A stretch of DNA of 64,000 nucleotides from Streptomyces griseus subsp. griseus (GCF_000720255.1 NZ_JOJE01000048.1:1-64000); one strand, 5' to 3'; positions 1-9,276 are shown, counted from the stretch's first letter. Notes: generated by a model not told the origin, from the letters alone. Translations and numbers: made by a program.

Positions 1-96
1 GACCTCGCCGGCGCCACCGTCTTCCTCGCCTCCGACGCCGCCGCCTACATCCACGGCGTCCTCCTCCCCGTCGACGGCGGATGGCTCGGCAGATGA
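1..96 (+). CDS. Short-chain dehydrogenase, C-terminal end only (cut by window start)
   Basis: The window opens inside a reading frame whose last 31 residues end in a typical classical-SDR C-terminus: a [13 protein letters not shown] stretch followed by VDGGW. This ending resembles gluconate 5-dehydrogenase and KduD-like SDRs that act on sugar acids. The TGA stop at 94-96 overlaps the ATG of the next gene by four bases, so the two are probably translationally coupled. The nucleotide-binding and catalytic parts lie outside the window, so substrate cannot be judged. The same SDR-then-AKR order with a 4-nt overlap recurs at 32864. Confidence 0.75.
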   Translation, partial: DLAGATVFLASDAAAYIHGVLLPVDGGWLGR

Positions 97-1076
97 CCGG
101 CACAGACGTCATGCGACAACGGCAGATCAAGAACACGTCCGTCTCCCTCACGGAACTCGGCTTCGGAGCCTCGGTCATCGGCAACCTGTACCGGGTCACT
201 CCCAGCGAGGACGCGACCGGCGCGGTCGACGCCGCCTGGGAGGCCGGCGTCCGGTACTTCGACACGGCGCCCCACTACGGGCTCGGCCTCTCCGAACGCC
301 GCCTGGGAGCCGCCCTGCGGGACCGTCCGCGCGGGGAGTACGTCATCTCCTCCAAGGTCGGCCGGCTGCTCGTCCCCAACGAGCATCCGCGAGGCGCCGA
401 CACCGAGGGCTTCGCCGTGCGCGACGACCTGCGCCGCCAGTGGGACTTCAGCCGCGACGGCGTTCTGCGCTCCATCGAGGCATCCCTGGAACGCACCGGG
501 CTGGACCACCTCGACGTCGTCTACCTCCACGACCCCGACGACCACTGGAGGCAAGCCGCCGACGAGGCCATGCCCACCCTCGCCGAACTGCGCGACCAAG
601 GAGTCATCGGCGCGATCGGCGCCGGCATGAACCAGTCCGCCATGCTCGCCCGCTTCCTGCGCGAAACCGCCGCCGACGTGGTCATGCTCGCCGGACGCTA
701 CACCCTCCTCGACCAGTCCGCCCTGGACGACGTCCTGCCCGCCGCGGAGGAACAAGGCAAGAGCGTCGTCGCGGTCGGCGTCTTCAACTCCGGTTTGCTC
801 TCCCAGGACCGGCCCGACGAAGGCATGAAATACGACTACCAGGACGCCCCGCCCACGCTGGTCGCCCGCGCCCGCGCCATCGCCGACGTCTGCGCCGGTC
901 ACGGCACGACCCTCCCCGCCGCCGCGATCGCCTTCCCCCGTACACACCCCGGCATCGTCAATGTCACCCTCGGCATGCGAGACCGGGAACAAGTGACACG
1001 GAACGTGGCACTCCACCGAAGCACCGTCTCCGAGTCGCTCTGGGACGACCTCCGGTGCCAGGGGCTGATCAGGTGA
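93..1076 (+). CDS. Aldo/keto reductase, L-fucose (D-threo-aldose) dehydrogenase type
   Basis: This 327-residue protein is of usual AKR length. The catalytic tetrad is visible: Asp and Tyr in FDTAPHYG, Lys in ISSKVG and His in VYLHDPDD. Start ATG 93 is preferred because it overlaps the SDR stop as ATGA; an in-frame ATG also exists at 111. The family includes NAD(P)-dependent L-fucose/D-threo-aldose 1-dehydrogenases that oxidise a free sugar to its lactone. It is clearly similar to the reductase at 32864-33880 inside the fucose operon, sharing [14 protein letters not shown] and VGRLLVPN blocks, which supports a sugar dehydrogenase role. Substrate assignment is inference from that similarity. 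Confidence 0.82.
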   Translation: MTGTDVMRQRQIKNTSVSLTELGFGASVIGNLYRVTPSEDATGAVDAAWEAGVRYFDTAPHYGLGLSERRLGAALRDRPRGEYVISSKVGRLLVPNEHPRGADTEGFAVRDDLRRQWDFSRDGVLRSIEASLERTGLDHLDVVYLHDPDDHWRQAADEAMPTLAELRDQGVIGAIGAGMNQSAMLARFLRETAADVVMLAGRYTLLDQSALDDVLPAAEEQGKSVVAVGVFNSGLLSQDRPDEGMKYDYQDAPPTLVARARAIADVCAGHGTTLPAAAIAFPRTHPGIVNVTLGMRDREQVTRNVALHRSTVSESLWDDLRCQGLIR

Positions 1077-1300
1077 TGGACACGCGTTTCGACGGCGCCG
1101 CGAGCGCCTGCCACCGCCCGCCCGACCGATTACGCCCGCCGCTCCCCCGTCACGAATGAGTCGGCACCGTTGCTGACGGTGCGCACCCGCTCCCGGCCCC
1201 GAAGCCCTGGGGACCGGGCCTGATGAAAGATCCGCGTCTACCGCACCGCGAACATGCACGGAGCCGCCGTATGAACGCCTGCTCGACCGTACGAACCAGC

Positions 1301-1306
1301 AGGAGG
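1301..1306 (+). promoter_or_regulatory. Strong ribosome binding site for the secreted beta-helix protein
   Basis: AGGAGG sits five bases before the ATG at 1312 and fixes that start. The preceding 1077-1300 stretch is intergenic; I see no gene, terminator hairpin or clear operator in it. Confidence 0.7.
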
Positions 1307-1311
1307 GGCAG

Positions 1312-4300
1312 ATGAAGACAGTCATCTCCCCCGTCCGCAAGGTGTCCGCCGCGCTCGCGGTGGGGGTCACCGCCGCGCTGCTGACAACCCTCTCGACGCC
1401 GACCCCGGCCTCGGCCACGACCCAGGCGACGTACTACGTCGCCCCCAACGGTAACGACGCCAACTCCGGGACGATCACGGCGCCGTTCAAGACCCTGCAG
1501 CACGCCCGGGACGTCGTGCGCACGGTCAACAACAACATGACCGGAGACATCAACGTCTTTCTCCGGGGCGGCACCTACCCGGTGAGCAGCACCATCAACT
1601 TCACCTCGGCCGACTCCGGCACGAACGGGCACCGAATCGTCTACGCCGCCTACCCGGGCGAGAAGCCGGTCCTGGACGGAGGCGTTCAGGTGACCGGCTG
1701 GACACAGCAGAGCGGGAACATCTGGAAGGCCACCCTCAACCGCGACAACAAGCTCCGCGCCCTCTACGTCAACGGCAAGCGCGCCCAGATGGCCTCGAAG
1801 ACGATCAACTCGGCAGGCTGCTACGCGAATTACAGCTTCCCGAGCCCCCAGCCTTCCTGGGCCTGGGACTCGCCGAAGACGACGTGCGACCAGATCAAGT
1901 ACAACCTCTCCGACCTGCCCGCCATCGCGTCCAACCAGGACGACGTCGAGATCAAGACGGCGACGACCTGGACCACGGCGATCGTGGGTGTCAGCCAGAT
2001 CACCACGAGCTCGGACGGCGCCAACCGCGTGGCCAAGCTCCAGGAGCCGGGCGCGGCGATAGCCCAGGCCGCATACAACGCCAACTTCCAGGCCACCGGT
2101 ACCCAGACGTTCATGAACGCGTACGAGTTCCTGGACCAGCCGGGCGAGTTCTACTACGACAAGTCCACCCACACGGTGTACTACTACAAGTCCAGCTCCG
2201 ACGACATGACGACGGCGCAGGTCTTCGCGCCGAACAACGTGTCCACCATCATCAAGATCGCCGGCACGTCCACGAGCGACCACGCGAAGAACATCACCCT
2301 CTCCGGTCTCACGGTCGAGCACTCCGACTGGAATCTGACCAATGTGGCGGGTTCCGTGTTCCGGCAGGGCCAGCAGGGCAACGCCAGCGCGAACGTGTAC
2401 ACGAGGCAGAACTTCCACGCCTACTCGTACCGCAATGTCGACCTGCCGCCCGCGGCCGTCCAGATCGAGAGCGCCGACGGGATCGTCCTCCAGCGCGACA
2501 CGGTGCAGCACACCGGCGCCGACGGGATCACCCTGGCCAACGACGTGACGGACTCGCAGTTGACCGGCAACTTCACCAATGACGTCGCCGGATCCGCCCT
2601 CACCGTGGGACACCCCCAGCACGTGTACATCGGGAGCGCGGACCCCGACCCGAACGACCCGCACGAGAAGTACCCGGTGAGTGTCGAGGGCGTCTGCAAG
2701 AACATCACCGTCACGGACAACTACCTCTACGACAGCGCGGTCCTGTTCCAGGGTTCCAGCCCTGTGTCGGCGTACTTCGTCGACACCCTTGACCTGGAGC
2801 ACAACCGGATCGAGAAGTCCCCGTGGGCGGGCATCACGCTCGGCTGGGGATGGGACAACTTCGACGGGACGTCGAACTCCAACGTCATCTATCCCGGGTC
2901 CCCGACCACGACGGCGAGGAACAACACCGTCAAGTACAACGAGCTCCTCAACACCATGCAGGTGCTCGGGGACTCCGCTCCCATCTACACGCTGGGCAAA
3001 CAGCCGAGCACCGAGATCAGCAACAACTTCATCCAGGGTGAGCCGGCCGGCCACCGGTACGGGATCCACCCCGACGAGGGCTCCGCCTACATCAACGAGC
3101 ACGACAACGTCCTCGACGTGGACCCGAACGTCATGTGGGTCATGAACACCGGCACCTGGGGACGGCAGAACAACCTGACCGTCACCAACAACTACGGCCC
3201 CCGCAACACGATCTTCAGCAAGAGCGTCACGAGCAGCACCATCAACGATGTGCGCGTGTACCGGGACAACGTGTGGCCGTCGCAGGCGTACGGCATCGCC
3301 GTGAACGCGGGCCTGGAAAACGCCTACAAGGACATCATCCCCGCCGCCGACACGACTCTTCAGGACTACGCGCTGCCCACCGGCGTCTTCACCGGCAAGG
3401 GTGATGTGACCATTCCGGTGCGCAGCCCGGGAGACTCGACCAGGACACTCTGGCTGGCTCCCTCCGGTACGACGACGTTCACCGCCGGTCCCACCATGAC
3501 CAGCGCGAGCGGCACCGCGACCAGCATCAACGTCCCGCAGGCCGCCGGTGACTACCGCCTCTACATCGTCGACGCCCAGGGGAACGCCTCCGCCGCGTCG
3601 AAGGCGCTCGTGCGGCAGCGCTGGAACCACGTCGACGACAAGGCGGCCGGGGTGACCTACTCCGGCACGTGGTCGAACTGGAACGACACCAAGGACATGA
3701 ACGGGTCCGAGAAGTTCACGAGCACCGCGGGCAACTACGCCGAGTTCTCGTTCACCGGCTCGGGCGTCCGGTACCTCAGCATGACGCAGCCGAACATGGG
3801 CAAGGTGGATGTCTACATCGACGGCACCCTCGCCCAGGCGGGCATCGACGCCTATGGCTCGACGGTGACGAAGCAGGTGCCGCTGTTCGAGAAGACGGAC
3901 CTCGCGGCGGGCCCCCACACGATCAGGGTGGTGTGCACCGGCACGAAGAACGCCGCCTCTTCCGGCACTGTCTGCGCGGTGGACGCGTTCGCCTCCATCG
4001 GGTTCCCGGCGACGAACGCCAACTACAAGATCGTCAACAAGGGCAGTTCCAAGGCGGTCGACGTCTCGGGCGCATCGATGTCCGCCGGAGCCAACGTCAT
4101 CCAGTGGAGCGACAGCGGAGCCGTGAACCAGAACTGGGTCTTCGCCCCGGTGGGTGACGGCAGCTACGAGATCGTCAGCCGGAACAGCGGCCTGCTGATG
4201 GACGTCAGCGGTGGCGTCACCACGGACGGCGCGAACATCGTCCAGTCGTCCGACAACAACGTCGCGAACCAGCGCTGGACACTGGTCGTCACCGGAAACG

Positions 4301-4428
4301 GCTACTACAAGATCAAGAACGTGAACAGCAACGACCTGCTCACCGTGTCCTCGGGAGGCACTCAGCTCGTCCAGTCGACGGACACGGGCGCCGACACCCA
4401 GCTGTGGAAGATGGTGAACGTGGACTGA
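1312..4428 (+). CDS. Secreted right-handed beta-helix protein (GH141-like) with C-terminal ricin-type lectin domain
   Basis: This 1038-residue protein begins with a Sec signal peptide (cleavage near residue 36, after TPASA). Residues about 40-700 form a parallel beta-helix. The start has the YYVAPNGNDANSG and FKTLQHARD signature, then FLRGGTY and YAAYPGEKPVLDGG. This head is typical of GH141/GH120-like and related pectate-lyase-fold enzymes; GH141 contains an alpha-L-fucosidase and a xylanase. Residues about 770-900 look like a jelly-roll carbohydrate-binding module. About 903-1038 are a ricin B beta-trefoil (CBM13) with repeated QW-type blocks. Given the fucose genes in this window, a polysaccharide-side fucosidase or related depolymerase is a reasonable guess, but the family call rests on recognition only. 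Confidence 0.72.
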   Translation: MKTVISPVRKVSAALAVGVTAALLTTLSTPTPASATTQATYYVAPNGNDANSGTITAPFKTLQHARDVVRTVNNNMTGDINVFLRGGTYPVSSTINFTSADSGTNGHRIVYAAYPGEKPVLDGGVQVTGWTQQSGNIWKATLNRDNKLRALYVNGKRAQMASKTINSAGCYANYSFPSPQPSWAWDSPKTTCDQIKYNLSDLPAIASNQDDVEIKTATTWTTAIVGVSQITTSSDGANRVAKLQEPGAAIAQAAYNANFQATGTQTFMNAYEFLDQPGEFYYDKSTHTVYYYKSSSDDMTTAQVFAPNNVSTIIKIAGTSTSDHAKNITLSGLTVEHSDWNLTNVAGSVFRQGQQGNASANVYTRQNFHAYSYRNVDLPPAAVQIESADGIVLQRDTVQHTGADGITLANDVTDSQLTGNFTNDVAGSALTVGHPQHVYIGSADPDPNDPHEKYPVSVEGVCKNITVTDNYLYDSAVLFQGSSPVSAYFVDTLDLEHNRIEKSPWAGITLGWGWDNFDGTSNSNVIYPGSPTTTARNNTVKYNELLNTMQVLGDSAPIYTLGKQPSTEISNNFIQGEPAGHRYGIHPDEGSAYINEHDNVLDVDPNVMWVMNTGTWGRQNNLTVTNNYGPRNTIFSKSVTSSTINDVRVYRDNVWPSQAYGIAVNAGLENAYKDIIPAADTTLQDYALPTGVFTGKGDVTIPVRSPGDSTRTLWLAPSGTTTFTAGPTMTSASGTATSINVPQAAGDYRLYIVDAQGNASAASKALVRQRWNHVDDKAAGVTYSGTWSNWNDTKDMNGSEKFTSTAGNYAEFSFTGSGVRYLSMTQPNMGKVDVYIDGTLAQAGIDAYGSTVTKQVPLFEKTDLAAGPHTIRVVCTGTKNAASSGTVCAVDAFASIGFPATNANYKIVNKGSSKAVDVSGASMSAGANVIQWSDSGAVNQNWVFAPVGDGSYEIVSRNSGLLMDVSGGVTTDGANIVQSSDNNVANQRWTLVVTGNGYYKIKNVNSNDLLTVSSGGTQLVQSTDTGADTQLWKMVNVD

Positions 4429-4455
4429 CCCCTGAAGGAGGTCAATGACCTGCGG

Positions 4456-4488
4456 GGACGGTGCCGGCGACACAAGCCGGCACCGTCC
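4456..4488 (+). terminator. Rho-independent-type hairpin after the beta-helix gene
   Basis: Perfect 12-bp stem (left arm 4456-4467, right arm 4477-4488) with a 9-nt loop, 28 bases after the stop codon, followed by CTCTGCT rather than a T-run, as is common in streptomycetes. Confidence 0.8.
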
Positions 4489-4609
4489 CTCTGCTATGCC
4501 CGGCGTCCGGTCGGTTGAGCCGCGCGCGGAGCGGCAGGATGCTGGAGGCAGTGCCTGTGGCGTGCGCTGAGCGCGTACGGGAGTCACAGCAGAACGAGGA
4601 TGGGACCCC

Positions 4610-7036
4610 ATGGACAACGAGTCCGTCATCACCGGGGCATCGCGAGGCGCAGGAATGCCCGAGGACTTCGCCGTGGTCGTCGATGCCAGGGCGAGGATCA
4701 TGGTGTGGAGCTCCGGGGCCCGCGAGCTGCTGGGATACGGGGCCGACGAGGTCGTGGGCCGACCTGCCGCCGACCTGCTCGCCGCGGACCTGCCCCTCGC
4801 CACCCGGCGCCACCTGTCCGCCGGTACGGCCTGGACGAGCGACGTGGCGCTGCTGCACCGGGACGGCGACCGCGTCACCGCGCGGTTGCGGGGGACGCCA
4901 CTGGCGGACGCGGACGCCAGGCCCCTCTGGCTCGTAACCGGTGCGGCGCCGACGTACCCCTCCGGGCCCGCCACCGCCGAAACGGCGGCCCTGTGGGGCC
5001 GGACGCTCGCGCAGCTCCCGCTGCCCGTGGCGATCTACGGTCCCGACGCCCGGTTCGTCGCCTGCAACCAGACCATGAGCCGGGCCATGGGAATGACGGA
5101 AGCGGAGATGAGGGGCCGGACCCTGCCCGAGATCCAGCCGGCCCATGAGGAGATCGATCGCCTGCAGCGGCAGGTCCTGCGCACCGGTGAGATGATCCAC
5201 CGCGAGGAGCGGCCCGGTCGTGCGCTCGGCGAGGTCCACGATCATGCCTGGTCTGTCTTCCTCACCCCCCTGAAGGACGAGAGCGGCACCGTGCAGGGGC
5301 TGTCGGCGCTGGTCATCGACACCACCGAGCAGTACTGGGCCCGGCGCCGCCTGGAAGTACTCAACGACGCCGGTCTGCGCATCGGCAGCACGCTCGACGT
5401 GACCCGGACCGCCGAGGAACTGGCCGCGGCGGCGGTAGGGGGGTTCGCCGATTTTGTCGCCGTGGACCTGCTCGAGTCCGTCGTACGAGGCGACGAGCCC
5501 GAGCCGATGTCGCCCACCGAACCGGTCGTCTTCCGCCGTTCGGCACATGACTCGGTGCTTCCCGGCTGCCCGGAGGCCGTGGTCCCGGTGGGCAGAACGG
5601 GCATCTGCCCACCGGGCTCCCCGCCGGCCCGGGCGCTGCTCACCGGACGTGGCACCCGGCACCGTATGGGTGACCCCGTGCTGCGGGACTGGCTGGCCAT
5701 CTCCCCACAGCGCGCGGAAACCGTGCGACGGCACGGCATGCACTCGGTGCTGTTGGTGCCGCTGCGGGCACGAGGGGTCACCCTGGGTCTGCTGCACCTG
5801 GTGCGCCACCGTACGCCGGAGCCCTTCGGCGACGACGACCTGCTGCTCGCCGAGGAGCTCGCCGCCAGGGCGGCCGTCAGTGTGGACAACGCCCGCCGCT
5901 ACACCCACGAGCGCCGGACCGCGCTCGCCCTCCAGCGCAGCCTGTTGCCGGACCGCCTGCCGGTCGTGGCCGCGTTGGACCTGGCGTACCGGTATCTGCC
6001 GGCCGGTTCCGCGAGCGGTGTCGGCGGGGACTGGTTCGACGCCATCCCGCTGTCCGGGGAGCGGGTCGCCCTGGTGGTGGGTGACGTGGTGGGCCACGGT
6101 ATCCACGCCTCGGCCACCATGGGCCGCCTGCGGACAGCCGTCCACACCCTCGCCGACGTCGATCTCGCCCCCGACGAGCTGCTCACCCAGCTGGACGACC
6201 TCGTCATCCGCCTCGACCGGGAGGAGGGGCCGGATGCGCGGCGCCCGGCGGACGAGTCATCGGGGGAGGTCGGCGCCACCTGCCTGTACGCCGTGTACGA
6301 CCCGGTCTCCCGTCGGTGCCAGCTGGCGCGGGCCGGGCATCCGCCGCCCGCCCTGGTGACTCCTGACGGCACCGTGCTCTTCCTGGACCTGCCCGCCGGA
6401 CCACCGCTCGGCCTGGGCGGTCTGCCGTTCGAGGCCGTCGAGGTCACCCTCGACGAGGGCAGCCTGCTCGCCCTCTACACCGACGGTCTGATCGAGACCG
6501 CCGATCGGGACATCGACGTCGGACTCGATCTGTTGCACGACGCGCTGAGCAGTCCGGCCCCCGACCTGGAGGAAGCCTGCGACCGCGTGGTCCGCAAGGT
6601 GATGCCCGCCGCTCCGGCCGACGACATCGTCCTGATCCTGGCGCGGACGTCCGCGCTCGACCACAACCACGTGCACACCTGGCAGCTGCCCCCGGACCCC
6701 GCGGCTGTCGCCGGGGCACGCAAGATGACGGACGACCAGCTCAACGAGTGGGGCCTGGACGAGCTGACCTTCTCCACCGAGCTGATCGTCAGCGAACTGG
6801 TCACCAACGCCATCCGTTACGGCCGGTCCCCGATCCAGCTCCGCCTCATCCGCAGCGACGCTCTCATCTGCGAGGTGTCCGACGGCACCCACACCGCCCC
6901 GCACCTGCGACGGGCCCGCACCTTCGACGAGGGCGGGCGCGGACTGCTGCTGGTCGCCCAGCTCGCGGAGCGTTGGGGCAGCCGGCAGACACCCACGGGC
7001 AAGACGATCTGGGCGGAGCAGCCGCTGCCTGGCTGA
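4610..7036 (+). CDS. PAS-PAS-GAF-SpoIIE phosphatase with C-terminal anti-sigma-type ATPase domain
   Basis: This 808-residue cytoplasmic signalling protein has two PAS-like domains (about 18-118 and 128-245) and a GAF domain (about 250-430). A PP2C/SpoIIE phosphatase domain follows (about 450-665, with VGGDWFDAIPL and DDIVLIL metal-binding blocks). A HATPase_c domain comes last (about 680-800, with ELVTNAIRYG and EGGRGLLLV boxes). Such proteins act in partner-switching cascades: the phosphatase dephosphorylates an anti-anti-sigma factor and the ATPase domain can bind or phosphorylate it. No anti-anti-sigma gene lies next to it. A paralogue with a different N-terminal sensor sits at 18432-20546. 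The signal sensed is unknown. Confidence 0.88.
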   Translation: MDNESVITGASRGAGMPEDFAVVVDARARIMVWSSGARELLGYGADEVVGRPAADLLAADLPLATRRHLSAGTAWTSDVALLHRDGDRVTARLRGTPLADADARPLWLVTGAAPTYPSGPATAETAALWGRTLAQLPLPVAIYGPDARFVACNQTMSRAMGMTEAEMRGRTLPEIQPAHEEIDRLQRQVLRTGEMIHREERPGRALGEVHDHAWSVFLTPLKDESGTVQGLSALVIDTTEQYWARRRLEVLNDAGLRIGSTLDVTRTAEELAAAAVGGFADFVAVDLLESVVRGDEPEPMSPTEPVVFRRSAHDSVLPGCPEAVVPVGRTGICPPGSPPARALLTGRGTRHRMGDPVLRDWLAISPQRAETVRRHGMHSVLLVPLRARGVTLGLLHLVRHRTPEPFGDDDLLLAEELAARAAVSVDNARRYTHERRTALALQRSLLPDRLPVVAALDLAYRYLPAGSASGVGGDWFDAIPLSGERVALVVGDVVGHGIHASATMGRLRTAVHTLADVDLAPDELLTQLDDLVIRLDREEGPDARRPADESSGEVGATCLYAVYDPVSRRCQLARAGHPPPALVTPDGTVLFLDLPAGPPLGLGGLPFEAVEVTLDEGSLLALYTDGLIETADRDIDVGLDLLHDALSSPAPDLEEACDRVVRKVMPAAPADDIVLILARTSALDHNHVHTWQLPPDPAAVAGARKMTDDQLNEWGLDELTFSTELIVSELVTNAIRYGRSPIQLRLIRSDALICEVSDGTHTAPHLRRARTFDEGGRGLLLVAQLAERWGSRQTPTGKTIWAEQPLPG

Positions 7037-7126
7037 GCGTACTCACGGAGGAAACAGGAGGCCGAAACCAGGAGTGGCAGATCGGCGGTGAGCCGCGCAC
7101 GCAGCGGGCCGAAGAGCTGAATGCGG

Positions 7127-7161
7127 GCCGTACGCCGCGACCCGTGGGCGCGGCGTACGGC
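7127..7161. terminator. Bidirectional hairpin between convergent genes
   Basis: Perfect 13-bp inverted repeat (7127-7139 and 7149-7161) with a 9-nt loop, lying between the converging phosphatase gene and the SnoaL-like gene, so it can serve both. Confidence 0.72.
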
Positions 7162-7175
7162 GGTGGTGCGGGAGG

Positions 7176-7613
7176 TCAGGCGGTCATGGCGTCCCGGACG
7201 AGGGCGGTGTCGACGAACTGCTCGAAGCGGACGACGAGTCCGCCGCGTACGACGAAGTGGTGCGCGACGCGGACGTCGATCGGCTTGCCGGTCGCCTTGT
7301 TGGTCGCGGTGTAGCGGGCGAGGACGACGACGTTCTCGCCGTCGACGACGTAGGTGTCGTCGTGGGCGGTCCAGCCGTCCCAGTCCTGGCCGAGCTGCTC
7401 CATGACGTTCGACGTCACGCCCTCGGGGGTGCGGTAGGTGCCGGCGAGGGGGAAGCCCGCCATTTCCGTCCACTCCACGTCCGGGGCGAGGGTGGCCCGC
7501 AGCGCCTCCAGGTCGCCGGCCGCGGAGGCCAGGTACTGACGGCGCACCACGTCGGCGGGAGCGGTGGAGGTCGCGAAGTCGGTGTTCTCGTGCGGCACTT
7601 GGGTCAGCCCCAC
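7176..7613 (-). CDS. SnoaL/NTF2-like small protein
   Basis: This 145-residue protein has the NTF2-like cone-fold pattern: an N-terminal helix (VVRRQYLASAAGDLEALR), a DVEWTE strand, and C-terminal strands ending VRFEQFVDTA. Members act as small-molecule isomerases or hydrolases, or have no known activity. It is the last gene of a three-gene minus-strand operon (DsbA-like, metallo-hydrolase-like, SnoaL-like), overlapping its upstream neighbour by 10 nt. Substrate unknown. Confidence 0.75.
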   Translation of the reverse strand: MGLTQVPHENTDFATSTAPADVVRRQYLASAAGDLEALRATLAPDVEWTEMAGFPLAGTYRTPEGVTSNVMEQLGQDWDGWTAHDDTYVVDGENVVVLARYTATNKATGKPIDVRVAHHFVVRGGLVVRFEQFVDTALVRDAMTA

Positions 7614-8410
7614 TTCATCTCGCCCTTGGCGACCTTCGCGCCGATCTGGGCGGCGATCAGCATGCCGTTGTCGGGGTAGCGCTGGACGAGGGCCTCGGTC
7701 AGCGCGGCGCCGTCGGCCGCCTTGCCGAGCTCCTCCTCGAAGGCGAGCAGGTAGTCGCGGGTGGCGGTGATGGCGGAGGCGTCGGCGGGCGCGTCGGGCA
7801 GGCGGTGGCCGGGCACGACCAGCTCCGGCCGGAGGGCGGCCATCTCGTCCAGCAGGTCGATCCAGGCCTCACGGTCGCCGGGGGCGGGGGTGTCGGCGAC
7901 CCAGACGTGCTCCTGCTGGAAGAGCAGGACACCACCGAGGAGGGCGCGGTGCTCGGCCTGCCAGAGGTAGTGGCGGTCGGGCAGTGCGGCCGGGCCGCCC
8001 TTGAGCTCGAAGCGGTGGCCTTCGAGGGTGAGGTCGCCGGTCAGGGGCTCGAGGTCGACCAGCCGGGTGGGGAGGTTCGGGCCCAGGGCCTCCCAGGCCT
8101 TGAGCTTGCCCGCGTAGGAGTGCTCGATGTGCTCGATGACGATCGGAGTGGCGACGAACTTCGCCTCCGGGAAGGCGTCGGCGAGGACCTCGGCGCCGAA
8201 GTAGAAGTCGGGGTCGCCGTGGCTGACGAAAACGGTGGTCAGCTTCTTGCCGGAGTCGAGGATCTCGGCGGCCAGGCGGTGACCGTCGGCGCGGGTGAAG
8301 GCGGCGTCGACCAGCAGGGCATCGTTCTCGCCGGTGACGAGCGTGGCGGTCTTGTTCTTGCTGCCGGCGGGGAAGTCCAGGTCGAGGACCTTGAAGGACA
8401 GGGTGCTCAT
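7604..8410 (-). CDS. Metallo-beta-lactamase-fold protein with altered metal motif
   Basis: This 268-residue protein follows the MBL fold layout (TLVTGENDALLVDAAF, then a VFVSHGDPDFYFG motif, later VVPGHR). The canonical HxHxDH zinc motif is replaced by HGDPDFY, so two of the first three histidine ligands are missing. A subfamily with this variant is common in bacteria, so the fold is likely kept but a standard dinuclear zinc site is doubtful. Start ATG 8410 was chosen over upstream in-frame extensions that merely read the DsbA gene out of frame. It lies 37 bases downstream of the DsbA-like gene and probably shares its transcript. Confidence 0.8.
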   Translation of the reverse strand: MSTLSFKVLDLDFPAGSKNKTATLVTGENDALLVDAAFTRADGHRLAAEILDSGKKLTTVFVSHGDPDFYFGAEVLADAFPEAKFVATPIVIEHIEHSYAGKLKAWEALGPNLPTRLVDLEPLTGDLTLEGHRFELKGGPAALPDRHYLWQAEHRALLGGVLLFQQEHVWVADTPAPGDREAWIDLLDEMAALRPELVVPGHRLPDAPADASAITATRDYLLAFEEELGKAADGAALTEALVQRYPDNGMLIAAQIGAKVAKGEMKWG

Positions 8411-8447
8411 GGCGGTTCCTTGGTGGGTCGGGGACGGATCGGGAGGA

Positions 8448-9077
8448 TCAAGAGGTGCTGCGGGGCCCGGTGAGGGCCGCGAGCCGCCGCTGCACGTCGT
8501 CGGTGGTGGCCTGGCCGCGTGCCAGGGCGGCCGCGCGGCCGCCGTCGACGGCGAGAAGGGTGGGGAAGCCGTCGACGCCCAGCGCGGCGGCGCGTGCGAA
8601 GTCGGCTTCGGCCGCCGCCCGGGCCTCGGGCGCTTCGAAGGCGGCGGCGACGGCGTCCGCGTCCAGGCCGTGCTGCTCGGCGATCTTCCGGTAGGTGGCG
8701 GTCTCGGAGAGGCTGAGGCCGTCGACGTAGAAGGCGCGCTGCGCGAGGGTGGCCAGCTCGGCCGCGCGTTCGGGGGCGACCTGGCGCAGGGCGGCCACAC
8801 CGCGGGCGGCGGCCTCCGAGTCCATCACGAACGAGCCGTCGGCGATCAGCCGCTCGTAGGCGTCGCCGAACTCGGCGCCGGTCAGCTCGGCGATTCGCGC
8901 GTTCGCGCCCTGGACGTAGCCGAACTCGCGGATCGGTACGCGCCGTTCACCGGTGAACAGGCCGCCGGAGATCACGTCCACCGCGAGTTCCGGGTGCAGG
9001 GAGGCCACCTCGCGCAGTGTGGAGGAGAACCCGTGCGACCAGCCGCAATAGGCGTCGAAAACGTAGACGAGCTTCAT
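8448..9077 (-). CDS. DsbA-family thioredoxin-fold oxidoreductase
   Basis: This 209-residue protein starts MKLVYVFDAYCGWSHGF. That is the thioredoxin-fold strand plus active-site helix with a single cysteine (CGWS), not the CXXC of classical DsbA. A helical insert follows, then the cis-proline strand (GVDGFPTLLAV). Such proteins resemble FrnE/2-hydroxychromene isomerase-like DsbA relatives. No signal peptide is seen, so it is cytoplasmic. ATG 9077 is preferred over the long upstream in-frame extension, which crosses the promoter and terminator region. First gene of the 9077-7176 operon. Confidence 0.82.
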   Translation of the reverse strand: MKLVYVFDAYCGWSHGFSSTLREVASLHPELAVDVISGGLFTGERRVPIREFGYVQGANARIAELTGAEFGDAYERLIADGSFVMDSEAAARGVAALRQVAPERAAELATLAQRAFYVDGLSLSETATYRKIAEQHGLDADAVAAAFEAPEARAAAEADFARAAALGVDGFPTLLAVDGGRAAALARGQATTDDVQRRLAALTGPRSTS

Positions 9078-9142
9078 TGAGGACCTCGGCAAGACGGTGC
9101 GGTGCCCGCCTGCTGCGGGCGTTTCACCTGACACAACAGTAC

Positions 9143-9154
9143 CTGATGCGTCAG
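9143..9154. promoter_or_regulatory. Short inverted repeat upstream of the DsbA-like operon
   Basis: CTGA-N4-TCAG lies 66-77 bases upstream of the ATG at 9077. A second TCAGGT half (reading on the minus strand) sits about 16 bases nearer the gene. This could be an operator for a MarR or similar regulator, several of which are encoded nearby, but binding is not shown. Confidence 0.35.
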
Positions 9155-9223
9155 ATATTTCCATGATCGGGTGACTGTCGCCACACCCACCCGGCACCGG
9201 CCCGCACGGCACAGCATCAGACA

Positions 9224-9263
9224 GGAGGCGGGGTGAACCGGCTCGCCGGTCCACCCCGCCTCC
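9224..9263 (-). terminator. Long GC hairpin after the BNR protein gene
   Basis: Perfect 12-bp stem (9224-9235 and 9252-9263) with an inner CCGG pairing, beginning 14 bases past the minus-strand stop at 9277. It separates this gene from the DsbA operon promoter. Confidence 0.8.
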
Positions 9264-9276
9264 GCTCACCGTATGG

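Noticed and set aside
1150..4974. A 1274-codon open frame on the minus strand opposite the beta-helix gene
   Set aside because: It is the antisense shadow of a strongly supported secreted protein, with low-complexity Val/Gly/Asp/Arg composition and no domain; GC-rich DNA commonly leaves such frames open.
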